A stretch of 64,000 nt of DNA from positions 488,746 through 552,745 of the forward strand of contig NZ_FQUT01000002.1 in the NCBI RefSeq assembly GCF_900129245.1, read 5' to 3'. Both the position numbers and the translations under genes were made by a program. The notes beneath the pieces were generated by a model, which was not told the origin of the DNA, searched no databases, and saw only the letters and a list, made by a program, of their open reading frames with translations. This DNA is from Chryseobacterium arachidis (GTDB lineage Bacteria; Bacteroidota; Bacteroidia; Flavobacteriales; Weeksellaceae). Shown piece after piece: positions 26,376 to 35,179 of the stretch. Within the stretch, counting starts at the first letter, position 1. Each line of letters starts with the position of its first letter.

Positions 26376-28571
26376 CTATTTTGTAAATAACATTTCTCTG
26401 TATTTCGTCATTGGCCAAAGTTCATCATCCACCATCATTTCCAGGTCGTCAGAAGCTTCTCTGATGACGTCGAATAGAGGTTTTACCTTGTTGCAATATT
26501 CTTCTGCCTGTAATTGGCTTTCTGATGTTGCTTTTGCTGCTTCTCTGGCTTTGATCAAATCTTCAACGCCTAGTTTAATTTTAGATACATTTTCAGAAAT
26601 GCTCGTAATTAAACTCATCTGTTCTTTTGCTAGAGACTTGAATTCTTTTTCTCCGAAAATATCTTTAAGACCTTTTACGTTCTCGATCAATCTGTTTTGA
26701 TAATTTAAAGCGGAAGGAATGATGTGGTTTCTTGCGATATCACTTAAAACTCTTGCTTCAATATCGATTACCGTAGAATATTTTTCTAATTTGATCTCGT
26801 TTCTTGCCTCAACTTCTCTGTGTGTGAAAATTCCCATTTCTTCGTAAAGAGCTAAGAATTTTTCATCCATTTCCTGCTTCAAAGCTTCAGGAGTGGTTTT
26901 CAGGTTATTTAATCCTCTTTTTTCGGCTTCCAAAGCCCAGTCTTCAGAGTATCCGTCTCCTTCAAACATGATATTTTTACACTGCTTGATGTATTCTCTC
27001 AATACGTTGAAGATCGCTTCGTCTTTCTTAAGACCTGTTTCAATTAAAGCATCAACTTCTTTTTTGAAATCAGCCAATTGTTTTGCTGCAATCGTGTTCA
27101 TTACTGTCATCGATTCTGCACAGTTTGCAGAAGAACCTACTGCTCTGATCTCGAATTTATTTCCTGTAAATGCAAATGGAGAAGTTCTGTTTCTGTCGGT
27201 GTTGTCCAACAAAATTTCAGGAATTTTGCCAACTACATTTAATTTTAAATCTGTTTTTTCGTCCGGTGAAAGTTTCCCTTCCGTTACTTTTTCAAGCTCT
27301 TCCAAAACTCTGAACAACTGGCTTCCGATGAATACGGAAATAATTGCCGGCGGAGCTTCGTTTGCGCCTAATCTGTGGTCGTTGCTTGCAGATGCGATGC
27401 TTGCTCTTAAAAGGTCAGCGTATTCGTGAACCGCTTTAATTGTATTAACGAAGAACGTTAAGAACTGTAAGTTTTTCTTAGGATTTTTTCCCGGGCTTAA
27501 AAGGTTTTCACCTGTATCCGTTGCTAAAGACCAGTTGTTGTGCTTTCCGCTTCCGTTTACTCCTGCGAATGGTTTTTCGTGGAATAAAATGTGGAAATGG
27601 TGTCTGTGAGCGATTCTTGCCATTACGTCCATCAATAAAGAGTTGTGGTCAACAGCAACGTTCACTTCTTCAAACATAGGAGCCAGCTCGAATTGGTTTG
27701 GAGCTACCTCGTTGTGTCTTGTTGTTACAGGAATACCCAATTTCATACATTCAACTTCCAATTCTTTCATGAAATTCATTACTCTTGTAGGAATTGAACC
27801 GAAATAGTGGTCATCCAATTGTTGTCCTTTCGCCGGAGAGTGTCCTAGCAAAGTTTTCCCTGTTAAAACTAAATCCGGACGAGATTGATACAATGCTGAA
27901 TCAACTAAAAAATATTCCTGCTCCCAACCTAAAGTAGGAGTTACTTTTGTTACGTTTTTGTCGAAATACTGCATTACGTTGGTTGCAGCTTCGTCTACCG
28001 CGTTCAATGCTCTTAAAAGAGGGGCTTTATAATCTAAAGTTTCTCCGGTATAAGAGATAAAAATTGAAGGAATACATAATGTAGTTCCCATAATAAATGC
28101 CGGAGATGTAGGATCCCAAGCTGTATAACCTCTCGCTTCGAAAGTGTTTCTGATACCACCATTCGGGAAAGAAGATGCATCCGGCTCCTGCTGAATCAAT
28201 AAGTTTCCGCTGAATCTTTCGATAGCTCTACCACCCTCAATTGGAGTGAAGAAAGAATCGTGCTTTTCTGCAGTAGATCCTGTTAATGGCTGAAACCAGT
28301 GTGTGTAGTGAGTAACTCCTTTGCTCATTGCCCAGTCTTTCATGGCTACCGCAACCTGGTCTGCGATGTGTCTTTGGATTTTACTTCCTTTTTTCACAGC
28401 ATCCATGATTGATTGGAATGCTTCTTTCGTTAAATATTCTCTCATTGTTTCTTCTGAGAAAACATTCTGACAGAATAATTCTGACAATTTTACAGGAACT
28501 TCAACAGAGTTATCTTTTCTAAAGTCCTTGAATGGTAAAGTTTCTAACGCTTTGAATCTTAAAGTTGACAT
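26376..28571 (-). CDS. glnN: Glutamine synthetase type III
   Basis: This 731-residue enzyme of the GSIII family assimilates ammonia into glutamine. The length is typical of GSIII and far above GSI. Conserved stretches include TGSTAEKHDSF, GWEQEYFLVDS, TRHNEVAPNQFE, GVNGSGKHNNWS and NRTSPFAFTGNKFE. I chose the ATG at 28571 (MSTLRFKALE) because the upstream ATG at 28595 falls inside the -7 promoter element and because GSIII proteins begin this way. The gene is monocistronic with its own promoter and terminator. Confidence 0.97.
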   Translation of the reverse strand: MSTLRFKALETLPFKDFRKDNSVEVPVKLSELFCQNVFSEETMREYLTKEAFQSIMDAVKKGSKIQRHIADQVAVAMKDWAMSKGVTHYTHWFQPLTGSTAEKHDSFFTPIEGGRAIERFSGNLLIQQEPDASSFPNGGIRNTFEARGYTAWDPTSPAFIMGTTLCIPSIFISYTGETLDYKAPLLRALNAVDEAATNVMQYFDKNVTKVTPTLGWEQEYFLVDSALYQSRPDLVLTGKTLLGHSPAKGQQLDDHYFGSIPTRVMNFMKELEVECMKLGIPVTTRHNEVAPNQFELAPMFEEVNVAVDHNSLLMDVMARIAHRHHFHILFHEKPFAGVNGSGKHNNWSLATDTGENLLSPGKNPKKNLQFLTFFVNTIKAVHEYADLLRASIASASNDHRLGANEAPPAIISVFIGSQLFRVLEELEKVTEGKLSPDEKTDLKLNVVGKIPEILLDNTDRNRTSPFAFTGNKFEIRAVGSSANCAESMTVMNTIAAKQLADFKKEVDALIETGLKKDEAIFNVLREYIKQCKNIMFEGDGYSEDWALEAEKRGLNNLKTTPEALKQEMDEKFLALYEEMGIFTHREVEARNEIKLEKYSTVIDIEARVLSDIARNHIIPSALNYQNRLIENVKGLKDIFGEKEFKSLAKEQMSLITSISENVSKIKLGVEDLIKAREAAKATSESQLQAEEYCNKVKPLFDVIREASDDLEMMVDDELWPMTKYREMLFTK

Positions 28572-28592
28572 ATTAGGTTTAATTTTACGGTG

Positions 28593-28600
28593 CAAATTTA
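28593..28600 (-). promoter_or_regulatory. -7 promoter element for glnN
   Basis: The minus strand reads TAAATTTG, an exact TAnnTTTG match, 21 bases before the chosen glnN start. This site rules out the longer ORF start at 28595. Confidence 0.6.
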
Positions 28601-28955
28601 CAAAAAAAATGAATTGAAAATATTTTTACCCTTAAAATTTAAGGGGTGTTGTAGTTTTTTTTAATATAAATTAAATAATTAATTAATTTTTTGCCAGGGG
28701 TTGATGTTATTTAGAAAGGCTAAATCTTTAGGAAGGATATTGTATATATATTAAGGTATATTAGAATAATTAAAATTTAATATTAACAAAACTTATTCTG
28801 AAAAGTATTTCAATGCATTATTCAAAATCTTAATTTTAAGATCAGAAATAGTAACGAAATTAAATAAATATTTTTAAAGTGTTGATTTCCATATTGATAA
28901 ATATGTTAAAAATATTTTCCGTAACTTAGCAGACTTTTTATAAATATTTTAATAT
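28601..28955. other. Divergent AT-rich intergenic region, no gene seen
   Basis: This region lies between glnN and the outward-facing 563-residue gene. It is extremely AT-rich. A weak -7-like TAACTTAG precedes the right-hand gene at about 28922, and a short self-complementary CTTAATTTTAAG is present. I see no ORF, RNA gene or repeat that I can support. Confidence 0.5.
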
Positions 28956-30647
28956 ATGACAAATTCTAGAGCAAGAGAAACCACCGAGGCTATTGAAAGA
29001 CTATATATATCTATGAGACATTTGTTTTATAGAGGTTTTTTCAAACCGGGCGGAGTTTCGGGAGAAAGCATTAGAAGTTTGTTGAAGACGATCAATCCCG
29101 AAATTTACGGCACCATGAGTATTCCGAGCAAAGTGGAACTCGATGGTTTGATGTATGTTTTAGACAGACTTCCAGAAGGTATTGAAGAATGTGCTTTCAT
29201 TCATTTGACTTCAGATGAAGGTTTTGATAAGGGAAGTTTTGAGCCGATCGTTCCTAAAAAAAGAAGAAGAAACTGTTACAGAATAGACGAACACCAGATG
29301 AATATTGAGGTTCTTTTGGGTCGTTCGGAAATTTACGATATTCTTACCCACCTTACCTTTTTATTTATTGAAGCAGATAAAGTTCGTGATCTTGCTTTTA
29401 TTCAGGATGAAAACTGGAAGCCAACAAGAGCTTTCAAGATCATTGAAGAGGTGGTGAAGGGTGAGAAAAAATTCAGCAGAAGAGAAAAAGAAGTTGCCCT
29501 GATTCACTTGTCTTCTTTAATAGGAAGAACTTTTGATGAAACTCTAAAGGCATACAATACTTTTGGTGATGATGAAAATCCTGACCGTTTGTTTAAAATC
29601 ATCTACAATCTTGCAAAAGTGAGCCTGGAAGATGCAAAACAGACAAGAGAAAGAGAAATTCATTTCAGCGCTATTTTAAAAGAAAGAGTGGGACATCACT
29701 ATTTTGGAGAAAAATGGGCTAATAAAGTGAAGGAAGTTTTATTTGAAAATAATCTTCACATGAGACCGCTTCACATCATTTCCGCCAATATGCATTCGGT
29801 AAAAAACATGCTTTACGCGAATGATGCCTTAAAGAAAAAAGATCATAAAGAGGTAGATTACAAATTGTACGGGGAAATTTCCGATAAAAAAGAGCTTCGT
29901 GACAAGGTATCAAAATACGCACTGGACGAAGGAATGATCTATATTAATGATAAAAGCGGAAGTAATATCGATGTTCAGATCATTGATTTAAGCAAAACCA
30001 ACCTTAAAAACACGCCATTCCACGATATTAAGTTTGGAGGGGACGATGTGATTATGGTTTTCGATTATGCATTCGGAGAACAGGCGTATGAAATAATGGA
30101 TGAATTGTTAAGACCTTACGAGCATAAAGGTGAGGTATACATGATGAAGGTAAAATCTGTTTCCATTATGGGTAAAGCGGGAATTCTTGCCGGCGGAAAA
30201 GGAGATATCATGATTCCGACATCGCATATTTTTGAAGGAACAGCCGATAATTATCCCTTTGAAAACGCCTTAAAGCTGGAAGATTTCCATGATGATGAGC
30301 TGAAAGCATTTGAAGGTCCGATGATTACGGTTTTGGGAACATCACTTCAGAACAGAGACATTCTTTCTTATTTTATGAACACTTCCTGGAAAGCCATCGG
30401 TCTTGAAATGGAAGGAGCACATTATCAGAAAGCAATTCAGGTGGCGTCGAAAATCAGACATCATATTACTCCGGATCTGTTTGTAATGTATGCATATTAT
30501 GCTTCGGATAATCCTTTGGAAACGGGAAGTACACTTTCTTCGGGAGGTTTGGGATTAACGGGAGTAAAACCGACATACCTCATCACTTTAAGAATCCTGG
30601 AAAAGATCTTACAGAGCGGAAAAAAAGAAGTTTCTGCGAAAAAATAA
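28956..30647 (+). CDS. Large uncharacterised protein with nucleosidase-like C-terminus (DUF6909-like)
   Basis: This 563-residue cytoplasmic protein has no signal peptide or membrane segment. I believe it matches the Flavobacteriia family DUF6909, from memory. The N-terminal 300 residues are helical and charged. The C-terminal third resembles the nucleoside phosphorylase/nucleosidase fold: KSVSIMGKAGILAGGKGDIM, then PTSHIFEG, GPMITVLGTS and GLEMEGAHYQKA, the last recalling the Met-Glu ribose-binding motif of MTA/SAH and AMP nucleosidases. The function is therefore suggested, not shown. It has a strong terminator and stands alone. Confidence 0.8.
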   Translation: MTNSRARETTEAIERLYISMRHLFYRGFFKPGGVSGESIRSLLKTINPEIYGTMSIPSKVELDGLMYVLDRLPEGIEECAFIHLTSDEGFDKGSFEPIVPKKRRRNCYRIDEHQMNIEVLLGRSEIYDILTHLTFLFIEADKVRDLAFIQDENWKPTRAFKIIEEVVKGEKKFSRREKEVALIHLSSLIGRTFDETLKAYNTFGDDENPDRLFKIIYNLAKVSLEDAKQTREREIHFSAILKERVGHHYFGEKWANKVKEVLFENNLHMRPLHIISANMHSVKNMLYANDALKKKDHKEVDYKLYGEISDKKELRDKVSKYALDEGMIYINDKSGSNIDVQIIDLSKTNLKNTPFHDIKFGGDDVIMVFDYAFGEQAYEIMDELLRPYEHKGEVYMMKVKSVSIMGKAGILAGGKGDIMIPTSHIFEGTADNYPFENALKLEDFHDDELKAFEGPMITVLGTSLQNRDILSYFMNTSWKAIGLEMEGAHYQKAIQVASKIRHHITPDLFVMYAYYASDNPLETGSTLSSGGLGLTGVKPTYLITLRILEKILQSGKKEVSAKK

Positions 30648-30671
30648 TCTGATTATTTTAAATAATAATTT

Positions 30672-30708
30672 AATCCTTCAAGGTCTTGAAACTTTGAAGG
30701 ATTTTTTT
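30672..30708 (+). terminator. Hairpin terminator after the DUF6909-like gene
   Basis: AATCCTTCAA pairs with TTGAAGGATT around a 12-base loop, followed by seven T. It lies 25 bp after the stop at 30647. Confidence 0.85.
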
Positions 30709-30813
30709 GTCATACTAATTTTCTTTGTACTAAACAGCCTTGTCAAGGTTTGATAGAGTCTGTTGCAAAAATTCAAGAATAAAAAATAATTATCTTTAGA
30801 AAAATTAAAAACA

Positions 30814-31284
30814 ATGAGCTCAACATCACAATTAGCCAAAAGATTTCGGGAAGTTATACTGGATGGTTTATGGATTGCGAATACCAATTTTAAAGATCAG
30901 TTAAAAGAGGTAAACTGGGAGCAGGCAACGGCTAAAATAGGTTCTTTAAATACAATTGCCATGCTTACTTTTCATATTGATTATTATATCGCAGGATTAA
31001 TAAATGTCTTTGAAGGTGGTGATCTGGAAATAAGAGATCAATATAGTTTCGATTTTCCCCCGATTGAATCTCAGGAACAATGGGAAGGACTTTTACATAA
31101 GCTGTGGGAGGATGCCGAAAAGTTTGCCAATCTATTAGAACAAATGCCCGCTTCTAAGATGAATGAAGTTTTCTTTGATGAAAAATACGGAACTTATCTC
31201 AGAAATATTGATGGAATGATTGAGCATGCGTATTATCATTTGGGGCAAATTACTTTGATTAAAAAACTTTTATCGGGTTATTAA
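30814..31284 (+). CDS. DinB-like / DUF1572 family protein
   Basis: This 156-residue protein is predicted to be a four-helix bundle. Likely metal-binding histidines are in LTFHIDYYIAGL (about residue 51) and in IEHAYYHLGQI (about 132 and 136), the three-histidine pattern of the DinB/YfiT superfamily. Members include thiol transferases and damage-inducible proteins. The substrate is unknown. A TTG...TATCTTTA promoter-like sequence precedes it at about 30768-30799. Confidence 0.82.
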   Translation: MSSTSQLAKRFREVILDGLWIANTNFKDQLKEVNWEQATAKIGSLNTIAMLTFHIDYYIAGLINVFEGGDLEIRDQYSFDFPPIESQEQWEGLLHKLWEDAEKFANLLEQMPASKMNEVFFDEKYGTYLRNIDGMIEHAYYHLGQITLIKKLLSGY

Positions 31285-31338
31285 ATATTTTAATAGATGA
31301 AAGTATAGATTTTGTAATTTTATAACACAAATCTGAAA

Positions 31339-31953
31339 ATGAATATGTTAGAAAATGTTCCTTTTTTACCTTTACTATTGAGTGCCTTTATAGGAATCGG
31401 CTTGGCGGCAGCAACAGGCTTCAGAGTTTTCCTTCCGATGTTCGCTGTAAGCTTAGCGTCCTACTTCAATTGGATTCCTATGAGCGAAAACTTCGAATGG
31501 CTGGCCGGACTTCCCACATTAATTACTACCGGAATTGCGACCATTGTTGAGATTTTGGCGTATTATATTCCTTTTGTAGATCATTTATTAGACACCATTT
31601 CGGTTCCCTTGGCAACAGTGGCTGGTTCCGTATTATTTGCCAGTCAGTTTGCAGATTTGGGAACATTTCCCCAATGGGCACTCGCTTTGATTGCCGGCGG
31701 GGGGACAGCAGCTACAATAAGCTCCGGATTTGCAGGGATTCGGGCAGCATCCACAGCAACTACAGGCGGATTGGGAAATTCTGTAGTTGGAACCACCGAA
31801 ACAGCAGGTGCTGGATTAATGGCATTTCTGGCAATGGCTGCCCCTGTAATAGCCGCAATTTTCGCTATCGGTATCGTAATATTTGTGATATTTTTTGGGC
31901 GAAAAATATGGCGGAAATTTAAAAGTAGGGGAAATAAAGTCAGTGACGTTTAA
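31339..31953 (+). CDS. DUF4126 family membrane protein
   Basis: This 204-residue hydrophobic protein has four to five membrane segments and Gly/Ala-rich stretches (GIGLAAATGFRVFLPM at 19-34, AGGGTAATISSGFAGIRAASTATTGG in the middle) typical of DUF4126. The glycine-rich re-entrant-like segments suggest a channel or small transporter, but no function is established. It is tail-to-tail with meaB, only 12 bp apart, with no clear hairpin between. Confidence 0.85.
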   Translation: MNMLENVPFLPLLLSAFIGIGLAAATGFRVFLPMFAVSLASYFNWIPMSENFEWLAGLPTLITTGIATIVEILAYYIPFVDHLLDTISVPLATVAGSVLFASQFADLGTFPQWALALIAGGGTAATISSGFAGIRAASTATTGGLGNSVVGTTETAGAGLMAFLAMAAPVIAAIFAIGIVIFVIFFGRKIWRKFKSRGNKVSDV

Positions 31954-31965
31954 TATTCAGAACCA

Positions 31966-32958
31966 TTACTGCGACAGATCCTGAGATAAAAACTTTTCAA
32001 CAAATAATTTTGCTTCAGTACTCGGATTGGAAACCATAGTCGAAGCATTTTTTTTGTGCTGAAGATATGCTTCTTCAACGGTATTGCTTTTCTTCATTAA
32101 AGACAAAATATATTCCTGAACCCAATATTCAAAGCGTTTTTCACTTTGCTGGGTTCTTACTTCCTCAAATCGGGTGGTTTTCTTTTTAAGGCTGATAAAA
32201 TCATTTATTTTATCAAAAACATCAGTTAACCCTTCATTATCTAAAGCCGAACCCAGCAAAACAGGAATTTTCCAGTCTTTTTCTTTCGGCGGAATAAAAT
32301 CTAAGGCTCTTTTTAATTCCAATCTGGTATTTTTTGCTTTCTGAAGATTTTCTTTATCTACCTTATTAATAAAAATTACATCTACCATTTCCATAATCCC
32401 ACGTTTGATCCCCTGAAGCTCGTCGCCACCGCCAATTATTTTTAAAAATAAAAACACGTCGGTAATATCTGCCACCAAAACTTCCGACTGTCCCACTCCA
32501 ACCGTTTCAATTAAAATATAATCATAACCTGCTGCTTCACAGATCAACATGGTTTCAAAAGTTGTGTTGGCAACACCACCCAAAAATCCGGAGCTTGGAG
32601 AAGGACGAATGAAAGCATTTTCTTCTTTCGCCAGTTCTTCCATTCGGGTTTTGTCACCCAAAATGCTTCCTTTGTTGATTGCCGAACTCGGATCGATCGC
32701 CAAAACAGCGACTTTTTTATCATTCGCAATAGCCAATCTTCCGAAATTTTCTATAAAAGTTGATTTTCCTGCACCCGGAACTCCCGTCACGCCCACTCGG
32801 ATTGAATTTCCCGTGAAAGGCATGATTTTTTTTAATAATTCCTCGGCTTGAAGTCTGTGTTCGGCTTTTTTACTTTCGACTAATGTAATGGCTTTTGCGA
32901 TCAGGCGCTTGTTTCCTGATCGTATTCCTTCTATTAGCTCTTCTGTAGAAAATTTCAT
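31966..32958 (-). CDS. meaB: Methylmalonyl-CoA mutase-associated GTPase MeaB
   Basis: This 330-residue G3E GTPase is the chaperone that protects and reloads methylmalonyl-CoA mutase with adenosylcobalamin. The P-loop is GVPGAGKST, switch regions include AIDPSSA and ETVGVGQSE, and the base-specificity motif is NKVD. I start it at 32958 (MKFSTEELIEG), where the family begins. The longer frame to 33018 adds a hydrophobic tail running into a repeat. The mutase large subunit is about 13.5 kb away at 46442, so the partners are unlinked here. Confidence 0.94.
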   Translation of the reverse strand: MKFSTEELIEGIRSGNKRLIAKAITLVESKKAEHRLQAEELLKKIMPFTGNSIRVGVTGVPGAGKSTFIENFGRLAIANDKKVAVLAIDPSSAINKGSILGDKTRMEELAKEENAFIRPSPSSGFLGGVANTTFETMLICEAAGYDYILIETVGVGQSEVLVADITDVFLFLKIIGGGDELQGIKRGIMEMVDVIFINKVDKENLQKAKNTRLELKRALDFIPPKEKDWKIPVLLGSALDNEGLTDVFDKINDFISLKKKTTRFEEVRTQQSEKRFEYWVQEYILSLMKKSNTVEEAYLQHKKNASTMVSNPSTEAKLFVEKFLSQDLSQ

Positions 32959-32982
32959 TGATTCAAAAATAAGGATTAAAGA

Positions 32983-33026
32983 GTGAATGGTCAATAGTGA
33001 ATTCATTTCATTTGTCAATTTTTTTT
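32983..33026 (+). repeat. Dispersed GTGAATGGTCAAT element, copy 1
   Basis: The unit GTGAATGGTCAAT is followed by TTCATTTCATTTGTCAATTTTTT. Related sequences lie at 33260-33301 and 34136-34177 in the opposite orientation. They are imperfect copies of one intergenic motif flanking meaB and the cytochrome genes. Confidence 0.45.
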
Positions 33027-33108
33027 AATGCTGAAAATTGACTTTTTTCTTACAAAACTTGCCGTTGGAATTTAAAGGAAAATTCTATGAAGTGATGACT
33101 GGAAACCT

Positions 33109-33198
33109 TAGCCCCGATTGACGCGACATCCTTTTTTTGTAGGGGAAAGAGTAATGGCAAAAAAAGATATAGCAGAAAGCGGGATTAAGCTTCTAAAA
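33109..33198 (+). repeat. TAGCCCCGATTG intergenic element, copy A (about 90 bp)
   Basis: The element begins TAGCCCCGATTG and ends GAAAGCGGGATTAAGCTTCT. It matches the element at 41104-41204 along both ends but has a shorter, different middle (no GC-rich hairpin). It occupies the gap between meaB and the first cytochrome gene and resembles a widespread Flavobacteriia intergenic repeat. Confidence 0.75.
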
Positions 33199-33259
33199 AC
33201 TGTAATGATAAAATTGTTTTAATCACCATTCAAATGGAGTGGGAATTTTCACTCATTTT

Positions 33260-33301
33260 AAAAATTCACAATTTACAAGTGAAACGGATTTCACGATTCA
33301 C
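33260..33301 (-). repeat. Dispersed GTGAAT element, copy 2
   Basis: On the minus strand the unit contains CCGTTTCACTTGTAAATTGTG, related to the motif at 32983 and 34136. It lies just upstream of the cytochrome promoter. Confidence 0.4.
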
Positions 33302-33365
33302 ACTACTATTTATTTGTATCTCTTCTAAATTATCTCCCATTTTAACGACGAGAAAGGGAATTTCC

Positions 33366-33373
33366 TACATTTG
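33366..33373 (+). promoter_or_regulatory. -7 promoter element for the cytochrome pair
   Basis: TACATTTG matches TAnnTTTG and lies 21 bases before the first cytochrome start. The -33 region (TTTTAACG) is only a weak match. Confidence 0.55.
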
Positions 33374-33394
33374 TTTTAATCAAATAGTTAAAAC

Positions 33395-33685
33395 ATGAAA
33401 AAAGTAATCGCTGTAGCATCATTCACTGCTATTTTGTTGGCATCTTGTACACCAAAAGCAACAACGGCAGCTACTCCGGTAGTTTCTAAATCTACAGCAG
33501 AACAGATCGCTCAAGGAAAAACCATCTTCGAAAACTCATGCGGAAGATGTCACAAATTACCGGATCCAACATCTCACAATTCTGTACAATGGGTAGGAAT
33601 CATGAATTCGATGGCTCCTAAAGCGAGACTTACGGATGAACAACATCAGTGGGTTTACGATTATATCGTTTCTGTGAAGAAATAA
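33395..33685 (+). CDS. Small cytochrome c lipoprotein, paralogue 1
   Basis: This 96-residue protein has a lipobox (LLASC, lipid Cys18) and one heme c site, CGRCH at 49-53, with Met73 in NSMAPKA as likely sixth ligand. It should be a membrane-tethered periplasmic mono-heme electron carrier. The following gene encodes a near copy (shared GKTIFENSC, CHKLPDP and MAPKA), so the pair arose by tandem duplication. The electron partner is unknown. Confidence 0.9.
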   Translation: MKKVIAVASFTAILLASCTPKATTAATPVVSKSTAEQIAQGKTIFENSCGRCHKLPDPTSHNSVQWVGIMNSMAPKARLTDEQHQWVYDYIVSVKK

Positions 33686-33708
33686 TTCACTTTAAACAAG
33701 ATATTATT

Positions 33709-33999
33709 ATGAAAAAACTGATTTTGAGTATGATTCTGGGTGCTGCAGCGATGGTAGTAGCGTGCGGACCGAAAAGTGTAGCCGTAACCGGACCGAAATA
33801 CACCTCATCTGAACAATTGGCTCAGGGAAAAACTATCTTCGAAAACTCGTGCAACAAGTGTCACAAACTACCCGATCCTGCAAAACACGACGACCAAGGA
33901 TGGATCAATACTCTTAGCAGAATGGCTCCAAAAGCCAAGTTGAGCGACGACCAGCACCAAATGGTTTATGATTATCTGATATCTGTAAATAAAAAATAG
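33709..33999 (+). CDS. Small cytochrome c lipoprotein, paralogue 2
   Basis: This 96-residue lipoprotein (lipobox VVAC, Cys19) has heme motif CNKCH at 48-52 and likely axial Met72. I chose the ATG at 33709 because it gives a proper signal peptide. The frame open from 33649 overlaps the preceding gene with no signal sequence. It is 23 bp after paralogue 1 and ends in a clear terminator, so the two form one transcript. Confidence 0.9.
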   Translation: MKKLILSMILGAAAMVVACGPKSVAVTGPKYTSSEQLAQGKTIFENSCNKCHKLPDPAKHDDQGWINTLSRMAPKAKLSDDQHQMVYDYLISVNKK

Positions 34000-34024
34000 G
34001 CTTCTTTTGAAGTCTATTTTTGTT
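33993..34024 (+). terminator. Hairpin terminator after the cytochrome pair
   Basis: AAAATAGGCTTC pairs with GAAGTCTATTTT (one G-T pair) around a four-base loop, then TTGTTTT. The stem begins inside the last codons of paralogue 2. Confidence 0.8.
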
Positions 34025-34135
34025 TTGATTCTTCTTTTATATTTTTAACACAAAAAACGCGAAGTTTTTTGATTTTTAATCTGTTTATTTTTCGTTCGCA
34101 AGAGCATTTCATTCAGAAAATGAAAGTACCAAGAG

Positions 34136-34177
34136 AAAAAATTGACAAGTGAAACGAATTGACCATTCACAATTCAC
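34136..34177 (-). repeat. Dispersed GTGAATGGTCAAT element, copy 3
   Basis: On the minus strand it carries GTGAATGGTCAATT and CGTTTCACTTGTCAATTTTT, closely matching copy 1. It lies just past the stop of the epimerase gene. Confidence 0.45.
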
Positions 34178-34183
34178 TGTAAA

Positions 34184-35176
34184 TTACTTCATTTCAATTC
34201 CCAGACCTGGTTTTGGGGATAAAATTATTTTTCCGTTTTCCACAAAATTTCCTGATGCATAATCATTTGAAATTAAATTAGCTCCGTCTAAATCTACATA
34301 ATCAACGAGACCCGTTAAGACACAACCAGCCGAAATTCCGACGGTGGATTCTGTCATGCAGCCGATCATGATTTTGTAGTTTAATTCACGAGCTTTTTTG
34401 ATCATTTCTAAGGCAGGCGTTAATCCGCCACATTTCATTAATTTGATATTGATGCTTTTGTAATAAGGAATTAATTCTTCCAAAGAATCAATATTCTGAC
34501 AATCTTCGTCTGCCATCCAATTGGCAAAACTTTCTTTTTTAAGAATTTTATAGTTGTCAATTGGTCTCGGTTGTTCGAGATAGGAAAATTTTTGAACCTC
34601 AACATTATTTTGAAGCCAAATACAATCTTCGTCAGTGAAACTTGCGTTGGAATCTAATGCAATATTTTTGTTTAATTGTAAAAGTTTCTCAACATCAAAT
34701 TTATTTAAACCTTTGCACTTTACCTTGAATTTATTCCAATCGCTTTTGTTGATTTTTTCGATTTGATGATCGATTTCTCCGACAGAAATGGTGATGGAGC
34801 TTTCCACTAAATGATCTGTGGGAATATTATTTAATTCAATAAAACTTTTATTTTCTAACTTTCCGAAAAGATCCCAATACGCACAATCCAATGCAGAAAG
34901 CAAGAATGGATGAAGATCTAAATTCAATAAAAATTTAAAAAAATCTTTTGGATGATTGATTTTCTGAGCTTCAATCTGGGTTTGAATTTCTTTTAATTTT
35001 AAGACAAAACTTTGAAGATTAATTTGATAATAATCGATCACCACACATTCTCCATAACCTTTACAGTTTTGATGAGATAATTCTATAAGTAATGCTTCTC
35101 TTTTATCGTAATTCCCGTAAGCAATTGAAAATGTTTCTTTTAAGCATAGTTGTTTTGTTGTGAAATTTATCTTCAT
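34184..35176 (-). CDS. Dipeptide epimerase (enolase superfamily)
   Basis: This 330-residue enolase-superfamily member interconverts L,D and L,L dipeptides, typically L-Ala-D/L-Glu from peptidoglycan turnover. Catalytic Lys151 and Lys153 (KVK), metal ligands Asp175, Glu201 and Asp225, second base Lys248 (IKLMKCGG) and the dipeptide-binding DxD pair Asp295/Asp297 (VDLDG) are all visible. The cytoplasmic location fits murein-peptide recycling. It lies 3 bp after a lipoprotein gene at the end of the minus-strand gene run starting at 40957, but the link to that run is only positional. Confidence 0.88.
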   Translation of the reverse strand: MKINFTTKQLCLKETFSIAYGNYDKREALLIELSHQNCKGYGECVVIDYYQINLQSFVLKLKEIQTQIEAQKINHPKDFFKFLLNLDLHPFLLSALDCAYWDLFGKLENKSFIELNNIPTDHLVESSITISVGEIDHQIEKINKSDWNKFKVKCKGLNKFDVEKLLQLNKNIALDSNASFTDEDCIWLQNNVEVQKFSYLEQPRPIDNYKILKKESFANWMADEDCQNIDSLEELIPYYKSINIKLMKCGGLTPALEMIKKARELNYKIMIGCMTESTVGISAGCVLTGLVDYVDLDGANLISNDYASGNFVENGKIILSPKPGLGIEMK

Positions 35177-35179
35177 ATC

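Noticed and set aside
26893..27429. 178-codon plus-strand ORF opposite glnN
   Set aside because: It lies fully inside the secure glnN gene on the other strand and has no family features. It is a shadow of the biased codon use there.
28572..28595. Longer glnN start at 28595
   Set aside because: It lies within the TAAATTTG promoter element, and the added residues do not resemble GSIII N-termini.
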